Source of the DNA: Apostichopus japonicus
Lineage: Eukaryota; Echinodermata; Holothuroidea; Aspidochirotida; Stichopodidae
Direction of reading: 5' to 3'
DNA: 64,000 nt
NCBI RefSeq assembly: GCF_037975245.1
Contig: NC_092572.1
Location: forward strand, 16,312,269-16,376,268
Part shown: piece by piece, positions 24,450 through 37,202 of the stretch
Layout of the letters: each line of letters begins with the position of its first letter
Position numbering within the stretch: position 1 is the stretch's first letter
Notes under the pieces: generated by a model
The model's database searches: none
The model's input: the letters and a program-made list of their open reading frames with translations, nothing else
What the model was told of the DNA's origin: nothing
Translations under genes and position numbers: made by a program

Positions 24450-27400
24450 TTTCAACCACTTGTTCTAAACCTGATCCAGCTTCATCACAGACATCCAAGA
24501 CTCACAATTTTCCTTCAATTTTCTTCATCTTCTTCTTTCACCTGAGACAGTATTGTAAAAGATAAGAAGATATTGGAAAGCAGATAGACATTGCAACTAG
24601 ATTCATTTTTATACACTCACTCCCTTCCCTCCCCCTGACTACCTTAACAACCCTGACTGCTGCCTCATTGATATAACTATGTATAAACAAATGTATATGA
24701 TTGTGGTTTAATGGCAGAAATAAACGAAACAAATACCAGAGCTTAAATATTTCTGTGTTACTATAGTAAACTGCATACCCAAACGGAAGCATTACAGAAT
24801 CTTCAATGTCTCAGACCTCCAGCAGGATGTTACAGTCACAGTTCATGGAGTCTCCTTGTGAATCAGTGTGGCCAATGCAATGCTGTAAAGACAAATATCA
24901 AAGCAATATGTACAGTATATATATACCTTTGGTGTGAAATAAATTTTAGTATTTTTATTAAAGTAGTTTTACATAAGATCATCTTCCAGTCTGCGTATGC
25001 AGATACCTTTTTGATGAATGTTTACATGAAACATGAATAAACTGTACCTCTTTTTGTTACTAAGTGCCTGTTTATTTTAAATACTTGCAATATGACTCTT
25101 TAATGAACCTTACTAGACATTGCTATCAAACCTATGGAGTACTTCGTAAAATGCCAAAACTTCCTTTGATACATGTATATTGTTCACTATAATGGTCAAG
25201 CTGATTGAAAGGAATGAATTCAACACAATTTGAGAACATTTCATCAGCCAAACAATTTGGAGAGCATGTACTAGTTTAAACAAACTTAGCAAGCACATTC
25301 ATGAGGAACTGGAAAATTGAAAAATGTCTGAAATAAACATCATTCTTGAAATGAGAAACTTGACAAGTGAAATAAGGACCGACACTTAAGCTGCAACATG
25401 TACACTTAGCAAAGATGAAAACTGGCTTTTCAGCCAATACTCAAGTACCAACAACATATTAGTATATTCATGGTAAACCCTCATGTGCTTCCATGACTTC
25501 TAGCACCTGTGTAATAATATTCTATATCAACAAGGACAGAGATACTATATCTTGTACTTATCTCTCAATACTCTTAATATGTGTTTACCATGAGTTGTGT
25601 TCCTCACAACTTTCAATCAATGTTTTCAAATTAAAAACCAAATTAAAGACAATTACTCAACAATGAGAGGTTGACTTAGCAAAGTTTGAATTCGGTTTAA
25701 TAATAATCAGTTTCAGTGAAACAGTTCTGCAGACCATAAAATCATGCCATAAAATAGGCATCAAAAGAAGGCTATGATCTGATAAAGATATGCCGAGAGT
25801 TGGACCAATACTGTTAAGCCTAGCTTCAGGTCAAAATTATGCTAGTTGATCAAATTAATACATGTATATCAATTTAGTTGCCTATGCTAGGTAACATCAG
25901 CTTTCATGGAGTTTTCTCCATATTTGAACCATCACTAACATCAATTAGACCACAGAGCTAGGCCTAATTGCTTGAGAATTTCATTTTACAAAGTACTGTT
26001 GCTTGTATAAGAAGCCTAGGATAGGCTAGTTCGTCCTCATCTCTATCTAGCCTTCGCTTTGGTAGGCTAGCCTAGGTTTCCCATTATCATTTGGTGGTAG
26101 GCCTAGCCTGGGGCCATTTGTTCTCTCCCCTAACAACGTTATTTTCCTCCCACTTAAAAGTTGAGTAACTTACCTCCCCTACATCATAGGGGAGTCAAGT
26201 ACATTTTCACTGGAAACTAACATTTCCAGGGGAGTTAACTAAGGTTTTTCATGGGAGGCATATTGGCTAGGCTATGTGGAAAGAATAGATGTTGTAAGTG
26301 GAATAACTGTAAGGAAAGATTTAAAGGGAGAAAGGTAAAGTTAAGGGTGAAAAATAACATGGTTAAGGAAACTAACATACTATTTTCAAGGGAGGAGGAC
26401 TGTTGTTCTGTAGGCTCTGACTGCATATTCTTGTAGAGTAAGCTAAAGAAAGTTGTGATAGTATGAAAATAGAAAATGTGACCAGGTATCTTCCTTGTGT
26501 AACTGTTCAGTGATTGGAAGAAAAAAAATGTTTGTGAATAGGCCAGATTGTTTGCATAGGATTGTATGCGAACATGGGGTAATTTACATGCGTGGAATTC
26601 ATAGTGGTAATGGGTTGTTTGCTTGTATGGCATTCATTGTGGGAATGAAATAACATAGACAATTTAGCCTATACAGTAGGTATGCCCTCCTTGGTTCCTC
26701 TCCTTGTTTTCCTATTTACCAGTGCCTTCAATTACTACAAGTACAAGTGTCTCTTTGAAATATGTTCCTTTCTTTCACCAAACTCTCCTAAATCACAAGA
26801 CACATTTACTACGTACGGTTGCTTCACTACCTAAATTAATTCTTTCCACAGCCAAGCCGTCTTTCTTTCCTCCCCTGAAAAACGTTGGTTTCAACCCCTA
26901 AAAATAATTTCAGGGAGGAAACTATTGTTTTTATTCTTGAAAGTTGGAGAAGAAACCAACGGCCTTGCCTGTCATGATGGAAAAAAAAAAGGAAAGAGAG
27001 AGAGCTTTCATCCTAAGCTAATTTGTCCGGCTGCGAGTTAGTTTCTTGAGGATGTGTTACTGTTAGTGTTAAGTGCTAGATGGCATAGCCTAGGCTACTG
27101 TATGGTAGGCTGTACTAGCCTTAACCAGAAAGTAATTAGGCCTAGGCCCAACCAGCTAGGTCTAGTATTTTGTCGGAAGATATAAAGTGACTTACTTTAC
27201 TTACGTTAATTGTCTAGTGAATATCATATTAGGCCTAGATTAGCATTCCATCTAGTATAGACGCCAGAGCCTACGTGAGCTAGCCTATCGTTAGGCCTAA
27301 GCGATACTATTATATGATAGGCTAGCGTAATTTCTCACGCTCGCTGACTCAAACAATGTGAAGTACTAACTTGCTCCACAAACCTAATACACAACCTTCG

Positions 27401-27500
27401 AGCTGGCGAATATATCTGCCATTCACATTCTTTGGCAGTTACCCCCCATACAGAATAGGCTACAAATTACAATTACGTTTGAATTGCCAACGGCTGCCAG
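24450..27500. other. no gene recognised; AGGCCTA-rich DNA
   Basis: I see no supported exon or RNA gene. Clusters of AGGCCTA/TAGCCTA motifs lie at 25970-26110 and 27070-27310. A short dyad CTCCCCTACATCATAGGGGAG-like element lies near 26170. Confidence 0.5.
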
Positions 27501-27535
27501 GAAGCGAACTGCACTGCTCGTGTAACCTTTCGTGA

Positions 27536-27552
27536 GCTTTATATACAGATCC
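27536..27552 (-). promoter_or_regulatory. possible TATA-box promoter, minus strand
   Basis: The minus strand reads CTGTATATAAAGCTCACG, a good TATA match, within a slightly GC-richer stretch (27400-27650). A transcript would run toward lower coordinates. No first exon with clear coding sequence follows, so this is only a sequence match. Confidence 0.25.
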
Positions 27553-28434
27553 ATAGAAATGTACAGATCATAATTCGCGCTCCGTTGCTTAACCTTTGAC
27601 CACGACCGTGTGCGTCTATGGCAAGCCATGTGGGACAAACACCGCATAATATATCAACGTATTAATTGAAAAAAAAATAAACTAGCAATGACATGCTAGA
27701 TGCATATCCATTTGCAATCATTACATTTACAACGAAACAATTCAAATGGTCTCATAACATAGGCCTAAGGTCATTAAACATGTTGGTCAAGATAATTTAT
27801 TGAGTTCGCTGCGAATCTCGTCAGAAAAGTTGTTTTAATGACCAATATATCATTACCCGAATGGGTTGGTCTGGCATTAGGCCTAGGCGGGACAGTAGGC
27901 CTACCGTCATGCATGATCAACCCGGGGGGGGGGGGGGAGGCGAGGGTGTAGGTCTGGTGTATCCATGGGACAGACATTCTAAAGATAATAATTTACACTT
28001 TTTGAGGGGGACTCTTGGGGCGAATCTTGACATAAAAATGTCAGCCTAAAATTGTTTAGCTAGCTGCATGAACATTTTCAGATACAAATTTTGGCAAAAA
28101 CTGCTTGAATTTTGTGATAAAATGTCACATTTGGGATTTATTAGATAAATTGTCTGAATTTTAAACCCATTCTCCAATATAAATGAAGGTATTAAATGAA
28201 ATTCACTGTTTCTGTGATCCATGTAGAGGTTTTGTTCTTAAAGTACAGTCTTACCTTTTTGTGCAGAGTTCTAGAGCATCTGTTCCTAATTATGCATGTC
28301 TTGAAGTAGAGGTTGGGTAAAGTAGAGGTTTGCTATATTTTAATAGAATCAATGAGTTATATCTACTTCAGTTGCTGTAACTGTATCTTAGGTGCCCCCC
28401 CCCTCCCTCTGCCAGCTAGGTTTCATCTAGGATG

Positions 28435-28565
28435 AACCACTGGTGCTGTGATCGAGTGGATAAAGGCAATGGCATTTGAAGCAATGAGGTTTGGCAATCA
28501 GGAGGTTCTATGTAAGGTGGGTTTATCATCCAAGAGCAGTCTACAGTTTTCCCATCTGAAGTGAG
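28435..28565 (+). repeat. tRNA-derived SINE candidate
   Basis: GTGCTGTGATCGAGTGGATA followed by AAGGCAATGGC resembles a type II tRNA 5' half with an A box. A degraded B box (AGGAGGTTCTATG) follows about 55 bp later. No tail or flanking duplication was resolved. Confidence 0.35.
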
Positions 28566-28599
28566 TTTCTAAATTTTATATAAAATGTTGAATTGGAAG

Positions 28600-31500
28600 C
28601 CACCCGTAGTGTAAGTTGTGATCCATACGCCTGTGCGGGCTTCTCCCACATTTGTGTTTGGTTAAGCTTTGTAAAAATAACTGCTCATTATTATTATTAC
28701 AAGGGCTGTGTAACCCCATTCTTATCTTTGGAGTGGGGGGAGGGGGTATCTGCACCTGTTGGATGTGTAGTGCAATTGGACGCCAAGATTAAGAAACAGA
28801 AAACCACATTTACATAATGTTACAGCTCTGATATAAATCTTAGCTTTATAAGAAACTCAAAGGACAGCCATTTATTTTACCACTCCGTGGAAGCTGGAAT
28901 CCTTTTTATTTATCAACAGCATACATACACACCATAATTGAATGATAATTAAACAGTAACATAAAAGATAAAAGTACTAAAACTGAAAACATGATAAGAA
29001 AATGACATCCCTTGATGAAAGTACAGTGAACTGGAGCCTCTGGAGAGAGATGTATACTAATACAAGCCTTTTAATTAGGTTGTGATATTGTGTGTTCAAT
29101 CACATCTATAATAATCAACAATGTGGGTAATCATTAATAATTACTCATTTGAGTGTGAAAATAAAGCCTACAGGTTGTCAAATAATTCATTGTTAACAGT
29201 TAGATCATATAGCAAACAGAACAAGTAGCTACAAAGGAACGTACTTCCTTCATAAAATATCGCCCCAAGTGTCTTGCAGCATATATTATGTAACTTAATT
29301 ATACTCAACTATCAGAGTGAACAACAGAGTAAACAACTCTACAGTAAAGGCCACCATTTGAATACTGTACTATCTTCTAAATGAATGGAAACAGTTAAAA
29401 AGATAGTTCATACTGTTCCAGTCTTTGATACACTGTGTATGAAACCGGTGGGGATTATAAAGGTAGGTTTTACACGCTTCACCATGATGTAAGAAATATA
29501 AGGGTAATAAAAGGAATATCATACCATCAAAGAATATATAACATTAACTCAAAGGTCACTGTACATCTTGTCCTTTGATGTTAAAGTCTCACTATGCATT
29601 CCATCTGGACGGTCTGAATAATAATGTTTTGGAGGTTTCTATTCTTGCTCGTTCTCTGAGATTCAGCCAAAATATTTGGCAAACAATGCACCTACAAGAT
29701 TGTCTGCTTATTAACTACACAATGGTACCAAAATAGGGTTAGGGAACAGTTTGTTCATGTTTATAATGGAAGGCATAATGGGGCTTTATACCTAAATATC
29801 ACATGAAAGTAAGTACAAACAATGAAGGATATTCATCAGAACACAACTACGAGGCAAGTTATAAAACCAACCAATTTACTCAGTTTTGAAATGTAAGTAA
29901 AAACAGAGGAGCTGTGTGCTATTCATGACCAACATTTTTGTTTGTGTTTACGTCATATGAAAAACTCAAAATACCCATATCCCAATGGATTTAAAGAAAA
30001 AATTGAAACCATAGAAAATAAGTTGACAGTCGGGTCAAGTAGCTACTGGATAGTTCCCTAAAAACACTTTAATGAGTTTTACTTCAGCACCGTCGAAATG
30101 GGTGCAATTAGTCCGTAAATATATGATGCTTGGCATGGCAAAACATGGATGGGACAGATATTGAGACTTTCATATTTAGAGAGGACAGAAATAAACAAAC
30201 AAGCAGAGACTTAAAGTTGAATCCAGATGTCATTTTATCACTGAATGGAGAATCGGTTGAGAGAGCATTTCAGAGACGAAGCCTGAATTGAAAGCTAAAA
30301 GATCAATCAATTTTGTGAAGTAGCATTTAACATACTACACTTTTCATTCAATTCTAATTACCACCAGGTGAAGGCAATATTATGCAATATTTCTGTACGA
30401 AACCCTTGGTGTATTTCTCCCCCTCCAACCCACGCCCAAAGAGGTGCAACTTCACATGGCTAATTAGCCTGATCACCTCTGTCCCTTCTGCTATATGAAA
30501 AGTAAAGTAAGACATCTTAATCCTCTCTTACATTTGATCTTTCTGTGGTTTTAAGAATTTTGCATATTTTAAATATTCAGGGTGGCATTTAACCCCCCCC
30601 CCACTTCCCCACACCCATCACCCTTCACCACCAAGAAAAATGAAAATGGATGAAGTAAGCAGGGTGAGAGAGAACTTCAGTTGCTACTGATGTTTGTTCT
30701 AATAATGTCCTCATAGATAATACGGAAACCTCAAGTCTGCAATATAAATCCACCGTGACAAAATGATGATATTTTGGTTGCTTTTATTCCCAAGATGCGC
30801 TATTGTCAGTCTTGTTTTGTTATTAAATTTATTTCCTATTCCTGTTGGCCTGGTTACATACCGTCACGAGAATCCGACAGTGGCGCATCCTGGTCGACCG
30901 AGTGGGGAAGGAAAACCAAAACTTGCAACAACATCAACGACAACGACAGAGTAAATACAGACTTGTGACACGTTGTGACAAGTTGTGACAACGTCACAGC
31001 AAAATCACATCATTGTAGCAAATGCCCAAAAAGATGGCTGAATTAAGAAAGAAAACAGTTTCTCCTTTCTCCCCTCTTTTTGGTCGAGGCAACATCCCAG
31101 TTTGGAGAGAAAGTCAAGCAATTTTGGGGGATCTAGTTTAAGGAGATTGAAGAAAGACAGGGTTTTAAAGGTGACATGCACTACTGTAATTTGACTAAAA
31201 GTGGAGCTATATTCCATGCAGGCAATTTAGATTAAAAGAGCACTTTTTTCCCCATTTTTTTTTTTTTAAACTGTTTGTTAGCCAAACACTAAAGCTAGAA
31301 ACAGTAAACACATGGTACAGTAAAGACTAACGCTAACAGCTAATATGGACATAGTCGGAGGTTAAAACTTCCTCTTTGTGTAATTTCTATCATTTGAACA
31401 TCAATTATGTTCGTATTTGATATGGAATACATGGTTTGGTTTTTTATTGAGATTTTTTAAGCTGAATGCTACTTTAACTGAACAATAAACATAGAGTCTG

Positions 31501-33100
31501 GCAGGATCAGAACCGATGTTTTCAGAAAATCTGGCAAATCTAAAATAATATTCTTTGAGAATCTCCTGGGTATTAATTCTCTAAACTATAGTTTCATTAT
31601 GAAATTATCTTCTTGTATTTTTTTTCTTTCTGATGTTCAGCAAAGATACACACATTACCATAAAAACATTTTTTCCTGCAAAAAAAGGGTGAAAGTGAAG
31701 CTTACGAAAACAATATCACTTCAAAAATAATTTCAAAACAAAACACTCATTTGAAAAGTAAACAAAAGCTGCAGGCAAGTCTTTCAAACATGTGAGTCTA
31801 GTCAAACCAATCCGAAAACAACTGCAATTTGGGGGTGGGGATAGGTGGGGGGTAGAGGTTGGGTAGAACAGCACTGATCAAACCGAGTTCACCAACAAAA
31901 GTAAAGCAAAGCATTGATTTATGACTCACATAAAAGGTGACATGATTTCTACACTTAAAACCAATCACTTTGTGTAATCATTAATGAAGAATATCAAAAC
32001 AAGCCATAACTGAAAGATATTTGTTTCCCAGTAAGCTGGGTTTAGTAAGTTGAGATTGATCAATTAATTCGATCTTATCAATGGAAGTTTGTTCAACCTA
32101 TTGATTTTAACATGAAGTGCAACTCCAGTGGCATGTCCAAGTACTAGCTTCAGTGTCAATTTACCCACACATTTTACTGGGTGGAGTGGGGTGGGGGGGA
32201 GGAGGGGGGAGTGGCTAATATCTCAACTTTTCCCCGTAGCTCATGTACTTTCTTGTGGTACATTCACTGATATTACTTACATAGAACCTAATGGAAGGAA
32301 TGTCGAGACCATCCGTCATTTTCACCACACTTTAATAAGTACACATGAATCGTATCCTAACGACTGTCACACCAGGCACATTGATAAAACAAAATTGCCC
32401 CCCCCCCTCCCTTTTATTTTCTCTCTTTCTATTACTTAGTGCTTGTTTTGGATTAATGATGAAGATTTTTACAATTTTTCTAAGCAAGGATACTTAAGTT
32501 TTTGGCAGCCCATTGGTAGGTGTGGTCAAGATTAATGCTTAATCAAATAACATAAAAATAATTTTTGGGATTGGGGGATAGGCCAGCCAAGCTATTACCT
32601 AACTACAGACAGAAAAAAAAGACTTTCTATTCTTAAGTAAACTGGTACCTTGATCAAACTTTACCATATTATTAGATCTTGATCAATGTTTACAATATTA
32701 CTAGAGGGTCATCGGGCTGATACAGGTGGTTTACTCTGGAACCAGTGTAAAAGCTTAAATGAAACAGGACACTGTTGTGCTGGTATGAGACGCATTAGAA
32801 CACAACAGGTAGCGAGGGCGCTTTATTCTGTCTTTGTCTACAGCAGCATACCCGTACAACTGCTGTGTAACCCTACACCAACTTATTACGGTCTTGTCCA
32901 TGAAACAAAAAGCCTTATCAGCTGACATACTACTGAACTTAGTCGGTATACTTTATACTAGTATGCAAATCATAAACAATCTATAAACAGAAATAGGTGG
33001 GTGGCTCTGCTCTTCATATTCTAAAACAAGAGATATCCTTTAAGAATGTGGACTTAATAGATAAATGCAGAGGGGGTGGGGAGAAGAATGGAAGGTAGAG
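28600..33100. other. no gene recognised
   Basis: About 4.5 kb of AT-rich sequence with G- and C-runs but no supported exon, RNA gene or repeat unit. The C-terminal exons of adducin would be expected here on the minus strand, and I could not find the Lys-rich end typical of that family. Confidence 0.4.
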
Positions 33101-33131
33101 GGGGCCAGAGACAAGGAAAATTCCAACGCAC

Positions 33132-33224
33132 CTGTGTTCTGCAAGCATCTCCATAAGTTATACCTGCCAGAACTTCAGAGATGGGTCCAGGGTGCATCTT
33201 ATCCCCAAAACGCTCTTGCCTAAT
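33132..33224 (-). CDS. adducin exon (tail region)
   Basis: A 93-bp, phase-0 segment between acceptor TTTCAG and donor GTGCGT. It reads IRQERFGDKMHPGPISEVLA followed by GITYGDACRTQ. This fits the adducin tail motif KIREQN--D-K--GPQSQ-LAGI that follows the neck. It joins in phase to the exon at 34078-34174 (..EYKKK-IRQERF..), giving the family's KIR-Q sequence across the junction. It is intact. The downstream C-terminal MARCKS-like exon was not found. Confidence 0.78.
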
Positions 33225-33760
33225 CTGAAATTCAAAGAGTAGACAACATCCTCGTTGGTAATATTATAACACTTCTATTCATAGTCTCTATGCCATTAAG
33301 GATGAGGCATTAAAAATTCATGCCTTTTGCCACCGCGGTCCTGGCACCAGCTGCAAGGAGCATGTGGCATGAGTGCTAAATGCCTCGTTCTCTTGGATGC
33401 AGGTGTGACCTCATCAATTTTTCATTTCTGGGTAATATGGTTACGGAAACTTCACCGGCAGACAATCTTTGGGACATCTATCAAAGATGTCAGAATGACA
33501 GAACACATAACATAGCACTAAGAAGACACATAACATAACACTAAGAGGACATTGAATAGTGATACTAAGGAGGAGAGATTTAAGAATGTTTAAAGTTCTC
33601 ACAGCAAATTTTTGAGGCTTGCTAAGGGCCTGCTGTGTGTAAAATGATCCTGGGTGGGAAGGGGGTCGGGGGCGTGAGAAAATACACACCCATCCGCTTC
33701 AACCTACCATAAAAATACAAAAGTAGTAAATAGCGCAACTTAAAAAACTTTCTTGGGTGA

Positions 33761-33843
33761 ACCCTCCCTACATGTGGAAATGGCTCCCTAAATGGGGAGT
33801 CCGCTCCCTACAAGGGGAGAACCCTACCTACGTGGGGAGTACG
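33761..33843. repeat. four-copy 20-bp dyad repeat
   Basis: Four units in perfect 20-bp register have the form CTCCCTA..TGGGGAG: at about 33764, 33784, 33804 and 33824. Each is itself an imperfect palindrome. The layout recalls, at small scale, the palindrome arrays at 903-2452. Confidence 0.75.
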
Positions 33844-34077
33844 CTTCAACAAATCCAGGGCAACACCCACTGATACACTTTTACATTATCTTTTTTTTTT
33901 TTACCACTTTTTCTACAACATACCAGATACATCATTCACTCCTCGGAAGACCGAATTAGGGGAAAGGCGAAAATATGGGAAAGAAGTGAGAGGAAGGAGA
34001 AAGTGGTGACAAATAACAAAAATAAAACAATCAATTAGAAATAACAGTGTATAACGTCATCAACGTACAGTTTAAAC

Positions 34078-34174
34078 CTTCTTCTTGTACTCCTTATGAT
34101 CTTGTCCCTGTCTTGCAAACTGTTGTGGATCGGTGATAGCGACTGCATCACCACTCTTGGGGTCCTTGTACCCA
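34078..34174 (-). CDS. adducin exon (tail region)
   Basis: On the minus strand, after acceptor TTTTTCACAG, the frame GYKDPKSGDAVAITDPQQFA then RQGQDHKEYKKK runs to a GTTTAA donor. AITDPQQF corresponds to the adducin segment I-DPNQFVPLN before the KIREQN motif. If the donor were unused, the next codon is a stop (TAA), so a short form ending here is possible. The phase needs two bases from the previous exon, which does not match the simplest reading of the exon at 34642-34981. Confidence 0.65.
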
Positions 34175-34263
34175 CTGTGAAAAATGTAACCAGAGAGAAG
34201 AGTTGTGGATGACGCATAATCACTGGGTTCCATTTGGCCTGTTTCCTACAAGATATCTAACCG

Positions 34264-34380
34264 CAGGAGCGTAGCCAGGAGGCGAAGGGGGAGACCGCCC
34301 CCCCCTCGATTAGATAGTAATATACAAAATATCACAAAGCGCGAGAACAATTTGGAGGTTGAAAGTTGCTACGCGCCTGC
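34264..34380. mobile_element. possible small MITE
   Basis: CAGGAGCGTAGCCAGGAGG at the left and GCTACGCGCCTG at the right are inverted relatives of the CAGGGGCGTAGC termini seen at 7022 and 8480. Flanking 8-mers do not match. It lies in an adducin intron. Confidence 0.35.
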
Positions 34381-34641
34381 ACCCAGGCAAATGTACCCCA
34401 TCAATATTTGAAACAAATCACCGCCCCGGATCACATTGTCCAGAATGGTGACAATCCCGCTTCCCCCTCCCCCCCCAACAACCCTTCTATCCCTGTTCTC
34501 CCTCTGAAAAGATCAAACATTTGCTAAATAAATAGCAAACAAACAAAGGATGACTAACTTCTGATAATTCCATCTGTAGGATATTTTAGATTTAGATTTT
34601 TTTGTTTCTGGAAAGTGCTAAAATCAAAACATTTTCATCAC

Positions 34642-34981
34642 CTTGGCAAGTGCCTCTTCGATGACTTGAATTGTCAAAGTCCCCAAATTGCCCAAAATTA
34701 AGGATTGTGTCGGGTGATTCTGTCAAATGGATGATGTGCCTGGCATACTTTTGAGCTACCTCCACCTTGGAGTATGTGTTTGGCGTGTTCAGCCATTTCG
34801 TCTTCTCCTCTGCCTGCCTCCTGTTCAACATCTTGATCGGTGACTCATGTCTGCTCTTCTCAAATTCATTGTCATAGATGTAGATGAAGTTGGTGGAGGC
34901 TGCTGGGTAGGCGACGTCGCTCTTGGGCTTCAGTTCGTGTCTCACAAACGGCTGGCCGTACACGTTGCCTGTTATGTAACC
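34642..34981 (-). CDS. adducin exon (neck/tail region)
   Basis: After acceptor TTGTTACAG the minus strand reads GYITGNVYGQPFVRHELKPK, then further on RRQAEEKTKWLNTPNTYSKV. This matches adducin, where the exon starts GYRTGYPYR.. and contains EKTRWLNSPNTYLKV. The donor is placed at CAAG/GTGATG but is uncertain: over the last 25 codons another frame (VIEEALAKVMKMF then stop) looks as protein-like, and the phase to the next exon disagrees. A one-base error, an earlier donor or an alternative C-terminus could explain this. Confidence 0.75.
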
Positions 34982-35391
34982 CTGTAACAAATTAAAAAGT
35001 TCCTGTGATCAAATTTTTGTGCTGGTTGCAGATCTAAGTCACTCTTACATCTAACATCAGCAGCACAACATTCCTCCATCTTTGTCTTCTTTGCTGTTTT
35101 ACTTATGAAATGATTACATATCAAGTCTTCCACAAGTATCTCTTTGAAAATCTCACACATTCGCTGTCTTTGGTGCATTCAGGACAAACTAATTGGAACA
35201 TTCCGTTTCTATGCCATTTCCATGAAATACTGCACAATTTTGGATGCAGGTGATCTTGAAAATATTTTCAAAATGGGGTGTGCGACAGATCACTTGTAGG
35301 GAGCTTCATGAAGTTCCCCAAACCGATAAAGTTTGGATTATGTTCAATAGCGTATGAAACCATTCTGATTATTAAGTCAAGAGCTTGCCAA

Positions 35392-35397
<6 letters not shown>

Positions 35398-35435
<38 letters not shown>
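35398..35435. repeat. (TA)n microsatellite
   Basis: About 18 TA dinucleotides without interruption. Confidence 0.9.
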
Positions 35436-35437
<2 letters not shown>

Positions 35438-35811
35438 AATCTAAGAGAGTATCAAGCTGTAACAATTAGAGTTTGAAGTAAGACACAAATCAAATCAAAT
35501 GGTGTATCCAACCATCCTGATACGTCACAGCTGTTTACTTTGACTGAACAAAGCTACCTGCTTATCCACACTGACTTCCTACAACTCACTTCTCACTGAA
35601 TTATCTCACTTAATAAAGCATATTAGCTTGGTACACATATGATCAAAAACCTCATACATTAACTAGCGACGCCATCGGTTGGCAATTAGCACAGTAAGTG
35701 CTTGCTGCCCAGATGTCTGCCCAGATCTTTAAATGCAAATAAGGCTAGTTGGTCTGCTGCACAGACGTTGCAGGCCAAGTGAGTTGTAATTTTTGCATTT
35801 CGAAATCTTAC

Positions 35812-35976
35812 TATATTGTCCAAATGTCTCATCATGGCTTCGAACTCCAGTTCACCGACCTTCAGTTTGTGTCCTGTCTCACTGACCCCACCTGCGTCCT
35901 TGGCAGTCCCTTCGCCAACCTTGTCTCTGACTTCATCTGGTAGGTGGATGACATTATCCAGGCCTACGGCATGTAT
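35812..35976 (-). CDS. adducin exon (end of head domain/neck)
   Basis: A 165-bp phase-0 exon between GTGACAG and GTAAGA. It reads IHAVGLDNVIHLPDEVRDKV, then a Gly-rich stretch and KLKVGELEFEAMMRHLDNI. Adducins have GGPDNLVLL.. followed by -IGEQEFEALMRMLDNLG at this point, and the next exon starts GY as expected. The reading frame is intact. Confidence 0.85.
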
Positions 35977-37202
35977 CTGTCACAAATAATTAGCATACGG
36001 TAAAGCGTTTGAATGCAGTTTGTTGTTACATTATCGAACACAAGTCTTACGAGCGACTCTTTTAATCTCTCTTATTCCTCCTTTGTCATTTCTCGTCGCT
36101 GACTTTGCTCTGCTGGTCCTAACACTACTAAGGAGATTCTTATATTTGTCATCTTGTATATGCCATCCGAGGAATGAAACTCAACAATTTCATATAAGAG
36201 ACAACATCGTACATGATTTGCCGAAGAAACCATCCGTTTGGCGTCATGCTTCAAAAATACAAGACCCACTAAAGAGTCGTTTTTAGCTTAAATCCGGTTT
36301 GAACTTTCGTCCTTTTGATGAAACCTTTGAATCCTTCTCAATTGAAGCATTTTGTCTTCCATCTCTCTGTCAAGGGACAAAAGAGCTAAATACTGCCAAT
36401 ACAGAACAAACACAGAAATGCACTTCTCCTTCAACAGGCAAATATTTGAGCAACTGTCTGTCTGGGCAATAATACTTCATTTGTTCCTATCCAACAACAA
36501 AAAATTTGTCTGTCAACAAAACTGGACCAAACTTGGCTATTTGTTAATTTGCTCTTTAATGAACAAAAAGATGTCAACTTCTCTATGGTGGATATAACCA
36601 ATGCCTGGATTCTGCAAAGCACCTTGATAGCAAACAGGCAAAAGCATTATGTACAATATGTATGAGGTACAATAGAAGCATTGTAACACTATCAGGAAAA
36701 CGGATGTTTGTGTTTATAAGCCTCTTCTCCAAACGATTTGATACAGAATCCTGCAGGACGCCTGCGGGTGCAAGCTGAGCTCATCAAACTTACAAAGAGC
36801 ATCCCAGCTTTCCTTTCATGATGTTAGTGTCATCACATTAGTATTTATAATACTCTTTCTGGCCAAGGTGAAGTGCACAGGCGCGGCAGTATTTGAATAT
36901 ACCGCGGAGGATTGAAAACTGAAGCCTTTCCAAAATCTCATCGATCATATTCATAGACTTACTGTTTTAGTATTCTGTGCTTAATACTCCCTTTTGAGTA
37001 GATATTTATTCCTCTTGAATGTTATTCAACTTTTATTAGCAGATTGAATTTGAGTTAGCAGAAATAAATGTTTCAGTTTTTGAGTCGGACTAAATTTATT
37101 CCAATCCTTGCAGCCTGACTGAACTTTATTAACATTAGGCTGAAACTTGGAAGAAAATAAATTTTATCCCACAGCAATAGGCCTTGGCCTAAATATCCAA
37201 TA

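Noticed and set aside
26235-26633. 132-residue minus-strand open frame
   Set aside because: Aromatic- and Ser-rich AT-driven frame with no conserved motif or splice context.
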